From Listeria monocytogenes (lineage in GTDB: Bacteria > Bacillota > Bacilli > Lactobacillales > Listeriaceae), in the NCBI RefSeq assembly GCF_041765605.1, contig NZ_CP168900.1, positions 1,938,001 to 2,002,000 of the forward strand: DNA of 64,000 nucleotides. Reading direction: 5' to 3'. Within the stretch, counting starts at the first letter, position 1, and every line of letters starts with the position of its first letter. Shown here piece after piece: positions 55,774-64,000 of the stretch. The notes beneath the pieces were generated by a model. It was given only the letters and a program-made list of their open reading frames with translations, did not search any database and was not told the DNA's origin. The translations under genes and the position numbers were made by a program.

Positions 55774-56565
55774 TTAGTCTAAAATATTTTCTAAGCCATA
55801 AATAAGTGTTTCAAGTTCTTTAGTTTTACGTACAGAAAGTGCCACGCCAGACATAAAGGAAATTCGGTCATAAGAGTCATGGCGAATTGTTAATCCTTGT
55901 CCCTCTGCTCCAAAAATCACTTCTTGATGTGCTACAAGTCCTGGTAAACGCACACTATGAATTCGCATACCTTCATATTCTGAGCCTCTAGCTCCTTCAA
56001 TAAGTTCTACTTCATCTGCAGCACCTTGTTTAACGAATTCACGCGTTTCTGCCATCATTTCCGCAGTTTTAACAGCCGTACCACTTGGCGCGTCTAATTT
56101 ATTGTCATGATGCAACTCAATAATTTCGACGTTCGGGAAATATTTAGCTGCTTTTTGTGCAAATTGCATCATTAAAACAGCACCTACAGCAAAGTTTGGC
56201 GCAATTAAAGCACCGATTTTTTTCGATTCTGCAATTGATCTTAGTTCACTAATTTGTTCTGGTGTAAAACCTGTTGTACCAACGACCGCACGTACGCCAT
56301 GTTCTAAAATCGTTTTCGTGTTACTATACCCTACTTTAGGGGTCGTAAAATCAACGACACAATCCGGTTTTATTTCTTCTAACATCTCGCTTAAATTACC
56401 AAAAACAGGTACATCTAACGAGCTAAATTCCACTATTTCATTTATATTTTTTTCTTTTGGTTCATGGTCAAGCACGGCTACTAACTCTAAATCTGCTTCT
56501 CTTAAAACAGTTTTGACAACCTCGTGTCCCATTCTTCCTTTAAATCCAGATACTGCTACTCTCAT
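55774..56565 (-). CDS. dapB: 4-hydroxy-tetrahydrodipicolinate reductase
   Basis: A 263-residue NAD(P)H enzyme of lysine and diaminopimelate synthesis; meso-DAP is the cross-linking amino acid of Listeria peptidoglycan. The Rossmann start is [14 protein letters not shown], and the catalytic [13 protein letters not shown] motif is intact. The frame extends to 56592, but ATG at 56565 overlaps the stop of the MazG-like gene in ATGA and gives the usual length. It lies in the operon mazG-dapB-mgsA-cca-birA. Confidence 0.95.
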
Positions 56566-56897
56566 TTTGCTTTTTCCTCCTTTTTTGTCCAACGATCTTT
56601 ATCTCGTTCTTTAAATTTTGCCATGACCGTATCGTGTGCTTTTTCCATATCAATATCAAGTGAGTTGGCCATACACGTCAGTACAAAAAGACAATCGCCT
56701 AATTCCTCTGCCACAGTCTTGGTTGGTTCACTTGTTTTCTTCGGCTTTTCACCGTAGTAATGATTGATTTCTCTGGCTAATTCTCCCGTTTCTTCAGTAA
56801 TTCGCGCCATCATCGCTAGTGGGGAAAAGTAACCTTCCTCGAATCCACCAATGAAATCATCCACTTCTTTTTGTATTTCTGCCATTGTTTTCGCCAT
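56562..56897 (-). CDS. MazG-like nucleotide pyrophosphohydrolase (YpjD type)
   Basis: A 111-residue all-helical NTP-PPase of the MazG superfamily. The metal-binding residues are in [17 protein letters not shown] (ExxE) and [20 protein letters not shown] (ExxD), as in YpjD. It probably removes pyrophosphate from abnormal nucleotides. The open frame continues 26 codons upstream, but ATG at 56897 has AAAGGGGG and matches B. subtilis YpjD in length. It is the first gene of the dapB operon. Confidence 0.86.
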
Positions 56898-57037
56898 CGG
56901 TTTTCCCCCTTTATGTGGTAAACTAAAATAGATTTTAAGACTAATTGTTAACTTCATTTCATTATACCTAAACAAATACGTCCAAGTCCATGATTTTTTA
57001 CTTACATATTAAATAGGTTTCAGGGAGGAAAAAAGCT

Positions 57038-57904
57038 ATGCTAAAAACATTACGCACAAAAAATATTTGCTTTATTATGCTTGGTACGGCAATTTATGCA
57101 TTTGGATTAGTAAATTTTAATATCGCGAATAACCTTGGTGAAGGCGGTTTAGCTGGAGTAACCTTATTCCTTCTTCACTTCTTCCAAATTGATCCAGCGT
57201 ACTCTAACTTAATTTTAAATATACCTTTGTTTATATTAGGTTGGCGAGTTCTAGGCAATCGTTCCCTCATTTATACGGGTATCGGAACGGTGAGTTTGTC
57301 CTTATTTTTATGGATTTTCCAGCGAATACCTTATACGCTAGATTTACATAGCGATTTACTTTTAGTCGCCCTTTTTGCTGGTGGCTTTAGTGGTATTGGG
57401 CTTGGCCTCGTGTTTCGCTACGGTGGGACGACTGGTGGTAGTGATATTATCGCCAAACTGCTTAATCACACAAAAGGAATAAGCATGGGACGTACGCTGT
57501 TTGCTATTGATGCGATTGTTCTAGTTGCCTCGCTCTCCTATTTAGATGTGCGTCAAGTTATGTATACGCTCGTCGCTGTATTCATCGGTTCTCGTGTAAT
57601 TGATTTTGTTCAAGAAGGAGCTTATGCGGCTCGCGGTGCGCTCATTATTTCTAAAGATAATGACGCGATTGCTTCCCATGTGATGCTCGCGATGAATCGT
57701 GGTGTGACAGTGTTGGAAGGTCGCGGTGGCTTCTCTAAAAAAGACCAAGACGTCCTTTATATTGTCGTTGCGAAAAATGAAATTATTCAATTAAAAAATA
57801 TTGTTCAAGCAATTGACCCACATGCCTTTGTTTCCGTCAGTGTCGTTCATGATGTGATGGGAGAAGGTTTCACACTCGATGAAAACAAGAATCCTATCTA
57901 CTAA
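57038..57904 (+). CDS. YitT family membrane protein (DUF161/DUF2179)
   Basis: A 288-residue protein with five to six N-terminal hydrophobic segments (about 10-190), including GLVFRYGGTTGGSDIIAKLLNH, the family's conserved motif, and a C-terminal soluble domain (about 210-288, DUF2179) with HVMLAMNRGVTVLEGRGGFSKKDQDVLY. The function is not established; B. subtilis has several paralogues (YitT, YpjC). It is divergent from the dapB operon, as is ypjC in Bacillus. The end overlaps the oxidoreductase stop by 11 bases. GGGAGG precedes the ATG. Confidence 0.85.
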   Translation: MLKTLRTKNICFIMLGTAIYAFGLVNFNIANNLGEGGLAGVTLFLLHFFQIDPAYSNLILNIPLFILGWRVLGNRSLIYTGIGTVSLSLFLWIFQRIPYTLDLHSDLLLVALFAGGFSGIGLGLVFRYGGTTGGSDIIAKLLNHTKGISMGRTLFAIDAIVLVASLSYLDVRQVMYTLVAVFIGSRVIDFVQEGAYAARGALIISKDNDAIASHVMLAMNRGVTVLEGRGGFSKKDQDVLYIVVAKNEIIQLKNIVQAIDPHAFVSVSVVHDVMGEGFTLDENKNPIY

Positions 57905-59000
57905 TATATTTACTTGGCTCATAGTTTTCTAAAGCCAAATCGACGGTGTTTCCAAGTGCTAAATCCGCTAAAAGTTTGCCAACATAAGGCCCGGTAGTTA
58001 AACCAGAAGCACCAAGACCATTCGCTAAAAAGACTGACTCAAATCCAGGAAGTTGACCAATAAGTGGCGCAAAATCAGGCGTGTATGGTCTAGTTCCGAC
58101 CGCCACATGGGCCACTTTACTCGCTAAATCCCCTTCCATAAACTGGCTGACTTCTGTTAGTATTTCCGCCTTACCTTCTGCTGTTGGTTCCGTATCGAAG
58201 CCAGCAGCTTTTTCATGCGTTGCACCGACGATAATTTTCCCATTATCAAAAGGGACAATTGATTTCGCGCTCGGTGGTAAAATTACTGGCCATTCATCCG
58301 TTTGAAATTCGCTAAAATCAAGTTCCAGCAATTGCCCTTTTTGCGCTAAAACTTCTGTATGAAAACTCGCCTCGTCTAGCAATTCTTTTAACCATGCGCC
58401 TGCTGCAATGATTAATTTGTCGTAATGTTCATTTTCCCCGTCAACACGAACTTTTCCGTCAGTAGAAAAATGCGCTCGCCCCGACTTGATTTTTACCCCA
58501 TTTTCTTTTGCGGCATAAAGTAGCGTTTCACAAAATAAACCACCGTTCACTCGTGCTGCTCCGCTTACATAGACCGAGCCAAATCCCGGTTTAACTAACG
58601 GAAATTTTTGCTTTGTTTCCTCTTCTGACAACTTTGCAATTTCATCCATAACTTCCGCATCGAGGCGGCGTTCATTCGCAAGATCAAACAGTTCTGTTAC
58701 TTTTTCTTCTGTCTTTCGAAGTGCGAGCACACCGACTTGTTTATAGCCTGAATTCCGCCCAGTATCTCCTTCGAGCGTTCCCGCCAATTCCTTATAAAAG
58801 GCGGCACTATTTTTTGCAAGCTCATACCAATATTTGTTTCGCCTTTTAGAAAGCCACGGGCAAATTATTCCGGCTGCAGCATGCGTTGCTTGTCCCGGTT
58901 CATCTGAATCAATTAGCGTTACTTGCACGTTTTCTTTTGACAATAAATAGGCGGCACTAGCTCCAACAATTCCCCCGCCGATAATCACTATTTTTTGCAT
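57894..59000 (-). CDS. FAD-dependent amino-acid oxidase-like protein (DAO family)
   Basis: A 368-residue flavoprotein of the D-amino acid/glycine oxidase family. The dinucleotide fold begins KIVIIGGGIVGASAAYLLSKENVQVTLID; a glycine-oxidase-like HAAAGIICPWLSKRRNKYW follows, and the C-terminal FAD contact is LANGLGASGLTTGPYVG. It oxidises an amine or imino acid to an oxo acid with release of hydrogen peroxide. The substrate cannot be predicted. Its stop overlaps that of the convergent YitT gene, with no terminator between the genes. Confidence 0.85.
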   Translation of the reverse strand: MQKIVIIGGGIVGASAAYLLSKENVQVTLIDSDEPGQATHAAAGIICPWLSKRRNKYWYELAKNSAAFYKELAGTLEGDTGRNSGYKQVGVLALRKTEEKVTELFDLANERRLDAEVMDEIAKLSEEETKQKFPLVKPGFGSVYVSGAARVNGGLFCETLLYAAKENGVKIKSGRAHFSTDGKVRVDGENEHYDKLIIAAGAWLKELLDEASFHTEVLAQKGQLLELDFSEFQTDEWPVILPPSAKSIVPFDNGKIIVGATHEKAAGFDTEPTAEGKAEILTEVSQFMEGDLASKVAHVAVGTRPYTPDFAPLIGQLPGFESVFLANGLGASGLTTGPYVGKLLADLALGNTVDLALENYEPSKYISR

Positions 59001-59319
59001 CGTTACACCCCTCTATATCAATTGTGACACAAGTTGACTTTTTTATAACTCTTTGTAATAATATGTGAAAATAGTTAAGTTTACAAACTACTAAAAATCC
59101 TCTACATCATTCTATCCATTGTACTGAAATCCAGCTTTAATTACAAAAAGGCAGATTTTAGCTTATCTCGTCGTCATTACCACATATCCTCTTAGAGAAC
59201 GCTTTCGCCCATTGGTTGGTTCTTTGTACTGCGTCTCAGCTAAAAATTCATTTATTTTTCCTTCTGCCTATATTAACAGTTCAGCTGATTAGTTATGCTG
59301 AGATATGGGAGATTTTTTT
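59001..59319. promoter_or_regulatory. Region upstream of the c-di-GMP operon and the oxidoreductase gene
   Basis: No gene is seen in these 319 bases. On the minus strand TTGTAA (59081-59086) and TATTAT (59058-59063), 17 bases apart, form a likely promoter for the oxidoreductase. On the plus strand TTGACT (59034-59039) with a weak -10 near 59056-59064 could start a long leader of about 250 bases before dgcA. Short plus-strand open frames in the gap look spurious. Confidence 0.45.
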
Positions 59320-60456
59320 ATGCCAAATATTCTTGATTCATTATGGAACAGCATGGCGCTTTTTTTATCAGCGCTTTTTTTTCACGGAATGGCACTGCGA
59401 TCTATTAGAGAAAAAAAGCCTGCTTGGTTCCAAATTAAATTTTCTAATGAAATTATTAATTATGCACTGGGCATTTACTACGGCCTTCTAGGTGTTTATT
59501 TTATTATCCGCGGATTACCCGGCACAGATTCTGGGATTTATACAGATATGCTACTTAATATTTTAATCGTCCTGCATTTATTTTCTTCGGCAGGTCCTGC
59601 TACTATCGCGCTATTACTAATTGTCGCAGGAAAACTTTTTCTCGGTGATGCGCTGTTTGCCAATTTGATTTACGTGTTTTTAATTATCGGTTTTCACTTT
59701 GTATGCATGGAAGTCGCTAAACTTCGACTTAGTTCCGTTCAAAAAGTCGTTTTAGTCAAACTTAGTGCGATTCCCCTTATGCTATTTTATTTACATCAAA
59801 AAATACATTTATTGTATACCATAAATGACTTACCTGTTTGGATACTCTATTTTTTGGTTTCTTTTTTTATTACTTTTATTATTGTTTCAGCGGCTTATTA
59901 TATCGATACATCGAATAAGCTAATTTATGATTTGCAGCAATCCACCATCCTTGACCCGCTAACAGGTTTGACGAATTTCCGTCATTTTGAAAAGGCGTTC
60001 GAAGCAGCATTTAACCATGCTACGTTAAAAAAATCGAATTTAAGTGTGATTATTATTGATATTGATTATTTTAAACGGGTAAATGATACATATGGCCATT
60101 TAGTCGGAAATGGGGTTTTATCTACTTTCAGTCAAATGCTTTTAAAAATCAGCTTCCCGCCAAACACAGTGATATCAAGGATTGGCGGCGAGGAATTCGC
60201 CATTATTTTGCCGAATATTAATGTCAGTGAAACAGAGCATTTAGCGGAGAAAATCCGACGTAAAGTCGAAAAAATTGATGTTCCGATTGTTGCTTCTGGC
60301 TCCGTTATTACTATTTCTGCTGGTATTGCAAATTATGACGGCAGAAATTATTCAAATCCGAACGAGCTACTAAATGCAGCCGATCAAGCGCTATATAATG
60401 CGAAACGAAATGGACGAAACCAAGTGCATATTCGCGAAACAGAACCAGTTGTTTAA
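59320..60456 (+). CDS. dgcA: Membrane diguanylate cyclase DgcA (GGDEF)
   Basis: A 378-residue enzyme that makes c-di-GMP from two GTP. Residues 1-195 form about six membrane helices of a 5TM-like sensor with LGIYYGLLGVYF at 50-61; residues 207-378 are a GGDEF domain with the active motif GGEEF at 289-293 and metal Asp in IIIDIDYFKRVNDTYGH (Asp247, Asp249). The inhibitory RxxD site upstream of GGEEF is absent, so product inhibition is unlikely. It opens the operon. The ATG at 59320 has GGGAGA upstream; the frame extends five codons earlier. Confidence 0.93.
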   Translation: MPNILDSLWNSMALFLSALFFHGMALRSIREKKPAWFQIKFSNEIINYALGIYYGLLGVYFIIRGLPGTDSGIYTDMLLNILIVLHLFSSAGPATIALLLIVAGKLFLGDALFANLIYVFLIIGFHFVCMEVAKLRLSSVQKVVLVKLSAIPLMLFYLHQKIHLLYTINDLPVWILYFLVSFFITFIIVSAAYYIDTSNKLIYDLQQSTILDPLTGLTNFRHFEKAFEAAFNHATLKKSNLSVIIIDIDYFKRVNDTYGHLVGNGVLSTFSQMLLKISFPPNTVISRIGGEEFAIILPNINVSETEHLAEKIRRKVEKIDVPIVASGSVITISAGIANYDGRNYSNPNELLNAADQALYNAKRNGRNQVHIRETEPVV

Positions 60457-60481
60457 GAGAGTAAAAAGGAGATGAGTCCAT

Positions 60482-61609
60482 TTGTTCGAACTAGTTAATT
60501 CATACATAGATAGTTTAGCGCTCTTTCTCGCTATCCTTTTTATCCAAGGGATGTCTTTTCGAAAAATAAGACAATATCGCCCAAATTGGTTTCAAAATGG
60601 TGGTAGACGGCTATTTCTTTCCATCCTACTAGGCGTCTACTATGGTTTAGCAGGTATTTATTTTATTTATGAAGGTGCTTACGAAAATAATCCCGTTATT
60701 TACACGAATATGCGGATTTTGATTTTGATGGTAACAAGTGTTTTCGGTGGCCGCATTCCACTCATTTTCGCCTATTTAGTAATGCTTTTTGGGCGGATTA
60801 GTTTTGATATTGCTTCTCCTGTTACTAGTCGCTATGTTATTTTGATGACACTCATTTTTGCCGCGTGCTTACTTGTTACTTTTTGGAAAAAACAACGCTT
60901 TTCGAGATTTGTTGCTTTAATCATTTTAAACTTCCCAGCGATTCTTTATTATTTCGTGAATAATTTTGATGAGGGACGAATCCTGCAAGGTTTTGAGATT
61001 ATCGAGTATTTCCTGCTATTCTTTGTAACCGCCTTACTGGTATTTTACGCCTGCAATTACATTGATAAAAGTAATCTCGTTATCCAAAATTTGACGGAAA
61101 CTGCGATGACGGATAGTTTAACTAATTTACCAAACATGCGCTTTTTCACCCAACAGTTTGGTTGGATTTTTGCGAAATCGCTGAAAAAGAAAAAATCATT
61201 ATCTCTTTTCATCATTGATATTGATCATTTTAAAGAAATAAACGATTTTCATGGTCATCAAGCTGGCAATACCGTTCTTGCTCAGTTTAGTAGCATTCTT
61301 AAAAATCGCACCTTCCCACCAAGAACCATGTTTGCACGAATTGGTGGAGAAGAATTTGCTGTTTTACTTCAAAACGTTGGTACAGAGCAAGCTGCTTTAA
61401 TTGCTGATTTTTTCCGTGAAGAAGTGGAACGAGCGAAGTTTCCTTATAATCCCGCAAGTGGCAAAGTAACCGTTTCTATCGGGGTGGCTTCTGCTAGTTC
61501 TCATTTTTCAACAACGGAATCACTTTTCGAAGCCGCTGACCAAGCCCTGTATCAAGCCAAACAAAGCGGACGCAACCAAATTGCTGTTCACCAGGGGGAA
61601 CTCGAATGA
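60482..61609 (+). CDS. dgcB: Membrane diguanylate cyclase DgcB (GGDEF)
   Basis: A 375-residue paralogue of the upstream cyclase. Both have the same layout: six membrane helices with GVYYGLAGIYF at residues 51-61, aligned with the same position in DgcA, and a GGDEF domain with GGEEF at 288-292 and IDIDHFKEINDFHGH. It also lacks the RxxD I-site. The start is TTG, eight bases after AAGGAG. The last bases overlap the next gene by four (ATGA). Tandem duplication is the likely origin. Confidence 0.93.
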   Translation: MFELVNSYIDSLALFLAILFIQGMSFRKIRQYRPNWFQNGGRRLFLSILLGVYYGLAGIYFIYEGAYENNPVIYTNMRILILMVTSVFGGRIPLIFAYLVMLFGRISFDIASPVTSRYVILMTLIFAACLLVTFWKKQRFSRFVALIILNFPAILYYFVNNFDEGRILQGFEIIEYFLLFFVTALLVFYACNYIDKSNLVIQNLTETAMTDSLTNLPNMRFFTQQFGWIFAKSLKKKKSLSLFIIDIDHFKEINDFHGHQAGNTVLAQFSSILKNRTFPPRTMFARIGGEEFAVLLQNVGTEQAALIADFFREEVERAKFPYNPASGKVTVSIGVASASSHFSTTESLFEAADQALYQAKQSGRNQIAVHQGELE

Positions 61610-62610
61610 AACGAATCATCCTAATTTTTATTTTACTTATTCTAATTGGTGCCGGATTTTTCTTTTTCCTGCGACCAGAACCTAAAAAAACAGTGAGTGC
61701 ACCAAAAGAAACCACACCCACTTCCACCTCTGTTCAAACGTATGTAAAAGAAAACTATACTGCAAAAAACGGTTTAATTGTGGATTACAAAAATGCGCAA
61801 GAACCACATTATTTAGCCGAGAGCATCGGACTTTATATGGAATATTTGGTCGAAGTGAATGATAGTAAAACTTTCCAAGAACAAGTAAGTCATTTAGAAA
61901 AGAATTTTATAACCGAAGATAACTTTATTAAATGGGAAGCAACCGACGCCACAACGACTAATGCGATTGTAGATGATTTCCGCATTACAGAAGCACTTTA
62001 TCAAGCGAGCGAAAAATTTAGTTTCCCGTCCTACAAAAAAATGGCAGATAAAATCCTAGCCAACACCAAAAAATATAGCGCTGAACAAGGAGTTCCAGTA
62101 GACTTTTACGATTTTGTTCATAAGAAAAAAGCAGATACGCTCCATTTAAGTTATCTAAATATCCAAGCAATGCAACAAATTAATTATCGCGATAAAGCCT
62201 ATCTACCAATTCAAACGGTCAATGCCGACCCATTTTTTACAGAAGTATTTCAAAACGGACAGTTTCAATACGCTGATCCAAAAGAAGTCAATATGATTGA
62301 TCAAATGCTCATCGCGCTTGCTTATTTTGAAGAAAATGGTGATATAGAGCCAAACTTCGATAATTTTTTACAAACAGAATTAGCTTCTAAAGGAAAAATT
62401 TATGCTCGCTATGGAAGAGAAACCAAGAAACCGAGCACGGAAAACGAATCTACCGCCGTTTATGCCTTTTTGACACAGTATTTTAACAAGACAAATCAAG
62501 CTAAAAATGGTAAAATCACCAAAGAGTTATTAGAAAAAATGGATACGTCAAATCCTGAAACGACCCATTTTTTCGATTATATAAATAAAGAAATAACTCT
62601 TAAGAAATAA
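61606..62610 (+). CDS. Membrane-anchored GH8-like protein of the c-di-GMP operon
   Basis: A 334-residue protein with an N-terminal anchor helix (4-23), a Thr/Pro/Ser-rich stalk and a helical extracellular domain. LAESIGLYMEYL (70-81) resembles the SEGQxYGM motif of GH8 enzymes that contains the proton-donor Glu (here Glu72), and IVDDFRITEALYQA (121-134) resembles the downstream DADL motif. GH8 includes BcsZ, which accompanies c-di-GMP-controlled cellulose synthesis. It may cut the c-di-GMP-induced exopolysaccharide; a Listeria hydrolase called PssZ is known, but I cannot tell whether this is it. Confidence 0.65.
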   Translation: MKRIILIFILLILIGAGFFFFLRPEPKKTVSAPKETTPTSTSVQTYVKENYTAKNGLIVDYKNAQEPHYLAESIGLYMEYLVEVNDSKTFQEQVSHLEKNFITEDNFIKWEATDATTTNAIVDDFRITEALYQASEKFSFPSYKKMADKILANTKKYSAEQGVPVDFYDFVHKKKADTLHLSYLNIQAMQQINYRDKAYLPIQTVNADPFFTEVFQNGQFQYADPKEVNMIDQMLIALAYFEENGDIEPNFDNFLQTELASKGKIYARYGRETKKPSTENESTAVYAFLTQYFNKTNQAKNGKITKELLEKMDTSNPETTHFFDYINKEITLKK

Positions 62611-62628
62611 CGGAAAGAAGTTGGACAA

Positions 62629-63312
62629 ATGAAAAAGCCCTCCGTACGTGAGATTATTGATCAAAATCACTTTGATACAATATATGAACCGATAGTTGCT
62701 GTAGAAAATACACAAATTTTCGGCTATGAGTCACTCACCCGCTTGAAAACAGATCACTGGAATGCGATTAGTGATTTTATTGAAGAAGCGGAACAGGATG
62801 GTCTGCAAAAAGCATTTGAGCTGCTCACGCTTCATAACGCAGTGAAACGCTTTAACAAAAACGGAGACACGCCACTATTTGTCAATATTTCGTATGATAC
62901 ATTTTTAGAAAATCAAGAAGAGTTGCACGATACCCTTCTTGATAACGGGAAAATAGTTTTTGAATTTTTGGAAACATCCAAGTTACCACAAGAACGAATG
63001 AACGACTTAGAAAAACAACTGCTCCTATTCCAGAAAAAACACGAGACTAAATTTGCTATTGATGATTTTGGCTCCGGTTATGCGGATTTGCATCGCGTTT
63101 TTGCGCACCATTCTGATTTTGTCAAAACCGATCGCTTACTACTACGAGATTTATTTGAGAGCGATGGCAAAAAAATCTTCTTTGAGCAACTTCATAATTA
63201 CGTTAAAAAGCATCATAAATCCTTAATTGTCGAGGGAGTGGAAACAAAAGAGCAGCTAGCATTCCTTCAAGAAATCGGCATTCCCTATGCGCAAGGTTAT
63301 TATTTTCATTAA
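62629..63312 (+). CDS. pdeC: Cytoplasmic c-di-GMP phosphodiesterase (EAL domain)
   Basis: A 227-residue stand-alone EAL domain that linearises c-di-GMP. The residues needed for activity are present: ESL (34-36) in place of EAL, Asn86, Glu112, Asp145-Asp146 in DDFGSGY, Lys166, Glu202 in EGVET and Gln222. There is no sensor domain. It ends the operon with the two cyclases, so synthesis and hydrolysis are made together. The symbol follows my recall of L. monocytogenes naming (pdeC). A terminator follows. Confidence 0.9.
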   Translation: MKKPSVREIIDQNHFDTIYEPIVAVENTQIFGYESLTRLKTDHWNAISDFIEEAEQDGLQKAFELLTLHNAVKRFNKNGDTPLFVNISYDTFLENQEELHDTLLDNGKIVFEFLETSKLPQERMNDLEKQLLLFQKKHETKFAIDDFGSGYADLHRVFAHHSDFVKTDRLLLRDLFESDGKKIFFEQLHNYVKKHHKSLIVEGVETKEQLAFLQEIGIPYAQGYYFH

Positions 63313-63320
63313 GAATAAAA

Positions 63321-63353
63321 AAGAAAATCTGCTTATTGTCAGGTTTTCTTTTT
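63321..63353 (+). terminator. Intrinsic terminator of the c-di-GMP operon
   Basis: A stem AAGAAAATCTG / CAGGTTTTCTT with one mismatch and T5, about ten bases after the pdeC stop codon. Confidence 0.85.
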
Positions 63354-63422
63354 GTTTGGAATCAGTTGTTATTCTTCTTTCCCCCATGTAAAATAGAATA
63401 GAATGAAAAGGAGTGCTGAAAA

Positions 63423-64000
63423 ATGACTTTAAAACCAGGTTTTGACTATATGAATAATCCATTATTAAATAAAGGAACCGCTTTTTCAAAAGAAGAAAGA
63501 GCAAGCTATCAATTGGACGGATTACTGCCACCAATTATCGAAACAATTGAACAACAAGCCGTGCGCATCGAGACGCAAATAGAAAATTTAGAAACACCTT
63601 TACATAAACATCAGCTTTTAACAAACTTATACAATGAAAATCGCACCCTCTACTATTATGTCGTCACAAAAAACGTGACTGACTATTTGCCAATTATTTA
63701 TACACCAACTATCGGCGACGCTGTTATCCAGTACCATAAAGATTACACTGCGCCGGATGAAGCATTATTTATTGATGCCTTTGCACCCGAAAAATTAAGC
63801 GCATCTATAAAAAACTATGCAAAAAATAATCCAAATATTGATATGATTGTCATAACAGATGGGGAAGGCGTGCTCGGAATTGGCGACTGGGGTGTGAATG
63901 GCGTGAAAATCGCTGTTGGAAAATTAGCAGTTTATACGGTTGCAGCTGGACTTGCACCAGACCGTGTTCTGCCAGTTGTTATTGACGCCGGAACGAACAA
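63423..64000 (+). CDS. NAD-dependent malic/malolactic enzyme, N-terminal part
   Basis: The first 192 codons of a gene that runs off the right edge. It opens DYMNNPLLNKGTAFSKEER and contains YTPTIGDAV, TDGEGVLGIGDWGVNG, VGKLAVYTVAAGL and VIDAGTNN, which are the conserved pieces of the large malic enzyme and malolactic enzyme families. The N terminus is most like malolactic enzyme of lactic acid bacteria, but decarboxylation to pyruvate (malic enzyme) or to lactate (malolactic) cannot be told from this part. AAGGAG lies before the ATG. No further reading-frame problem is seen. Confidence 0.88.
   Translation, partial: MTLKPGFDYMNNPLLNKGTAFSKEERASYQLDGLLPPIIETIEQQAVRIETQIENLETPLHKHQLLTNLYNENRTLYYYVVTKNVTDYLPIIYTPTIGDAVIQYHKDYTAPDEALFIDAFAPEKLSASIKNYAKNNPNIDMIVITDGEGVLGIGDWGVNGVKIAVGKLAVYTVAAGLAPDRVLPVVIDAGTN

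Overview
The window is a 64 kb stretch of chromosome from a low-GC Firmicute, almost certainly Listeria monocytogenes or a very close Listeria. Evidence: AT-rich DNA, strong AGGAGG-type ribosome sites with many TTG/GTG starts, Bacillus-type RNase P RNA, and a gene order that I recall as the lmo1847-lmo1915 segment of strain EGD-e (recall, not checked). There is no prophage, transposon, CRISPR array or tRNA. The region is compact core genome, mostly on the minus strand. The notable content is regulatory: a purine riboswitch, RNase P RNA and several operators that can be read by eye.

Layout. 0-1.6 kb: manganese/zinc-type ABC transporter (solute-binding protein cut at the left edge). 1.7-3.7 kb: MarR regulator and CtpA-type protease. 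3.8-6.6 kb: copper operon csoR-copA-copZ with a CsoR-type operator in its promoter. 6.7-12.9 kb: D,D-carboxypeptidase, deoD, YozE-like protein, oxidoreductase, msrA-msrB, and degV-ypmR-ypmS. 13-17.9 kb (plus strand): hemolysin III-like protein, then ccpN-like regulator, PPDK regulatory protein and pyruvate phosphate dikinase, behind a CcpN-like inverted operator. 18-27.8 kb (minus): VOC protein, aromatic-acid-exporter-like protein, DedA, phosphohexomutase, rlmA, dfrA-thyA, ABC-F protein, fhs. 28-30.7 kb: mntR, cold-shock gene with a long leader, RNase HI, 5'-3' exonuclease, zinc-independent S14 with a Zur-type box. 30.8-34.2 kb: GH18 chitinase with a SigB-type promoter, and xpt-pbuX behind a guanine riboswitch. 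34.2-38.9 kb: M32 carboxypeptidase, ypsC, rnpB, gpsB, ypsA, yppE. 39-42.2 kb (plus): recU and class A PBP. 42.3-50.2 kb (minus): ypoC, nth, dnaD, asnS, aspB, ypmB, dinG. 50.3-56.9 kb (minus): panB-panC-panD, thioredoxin-like lipoprotein, and the mazG-dapB-mgsA-cca-birA operon. 57-59 kb: YitT-type protein and a convergent FAD oxidoreductase. 59.3-63.3 kb (plus): a c-di-GMP operon of two paralogous membrane GGDEF cyclases, a membrane-anchored GH8-like protein and an EAL phosphodiesterase. The right edge holds the first part of a malic/malolactic enzyme.

How genes work together: MntR probably controls the manganese transporter 27 kb away; CsoR controls the copper pump and chaperone beside it; CcpN-like, PPDK regulatory protein and PPDK form a pyruvate/PEP module; dfrA-thyA and fhs serve folate metabolism; GpsB lies close to its likely partner PBP; and the c-di-GMP operon pairs synthesis and breakdown of the messenger with a possible polysaccharide hydrolase. 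I saw no clearly new multi-gene system. The GH8-like protein inside the c-di-GMP operon and the structured region between rnpB and ypsC are the least explained parts.
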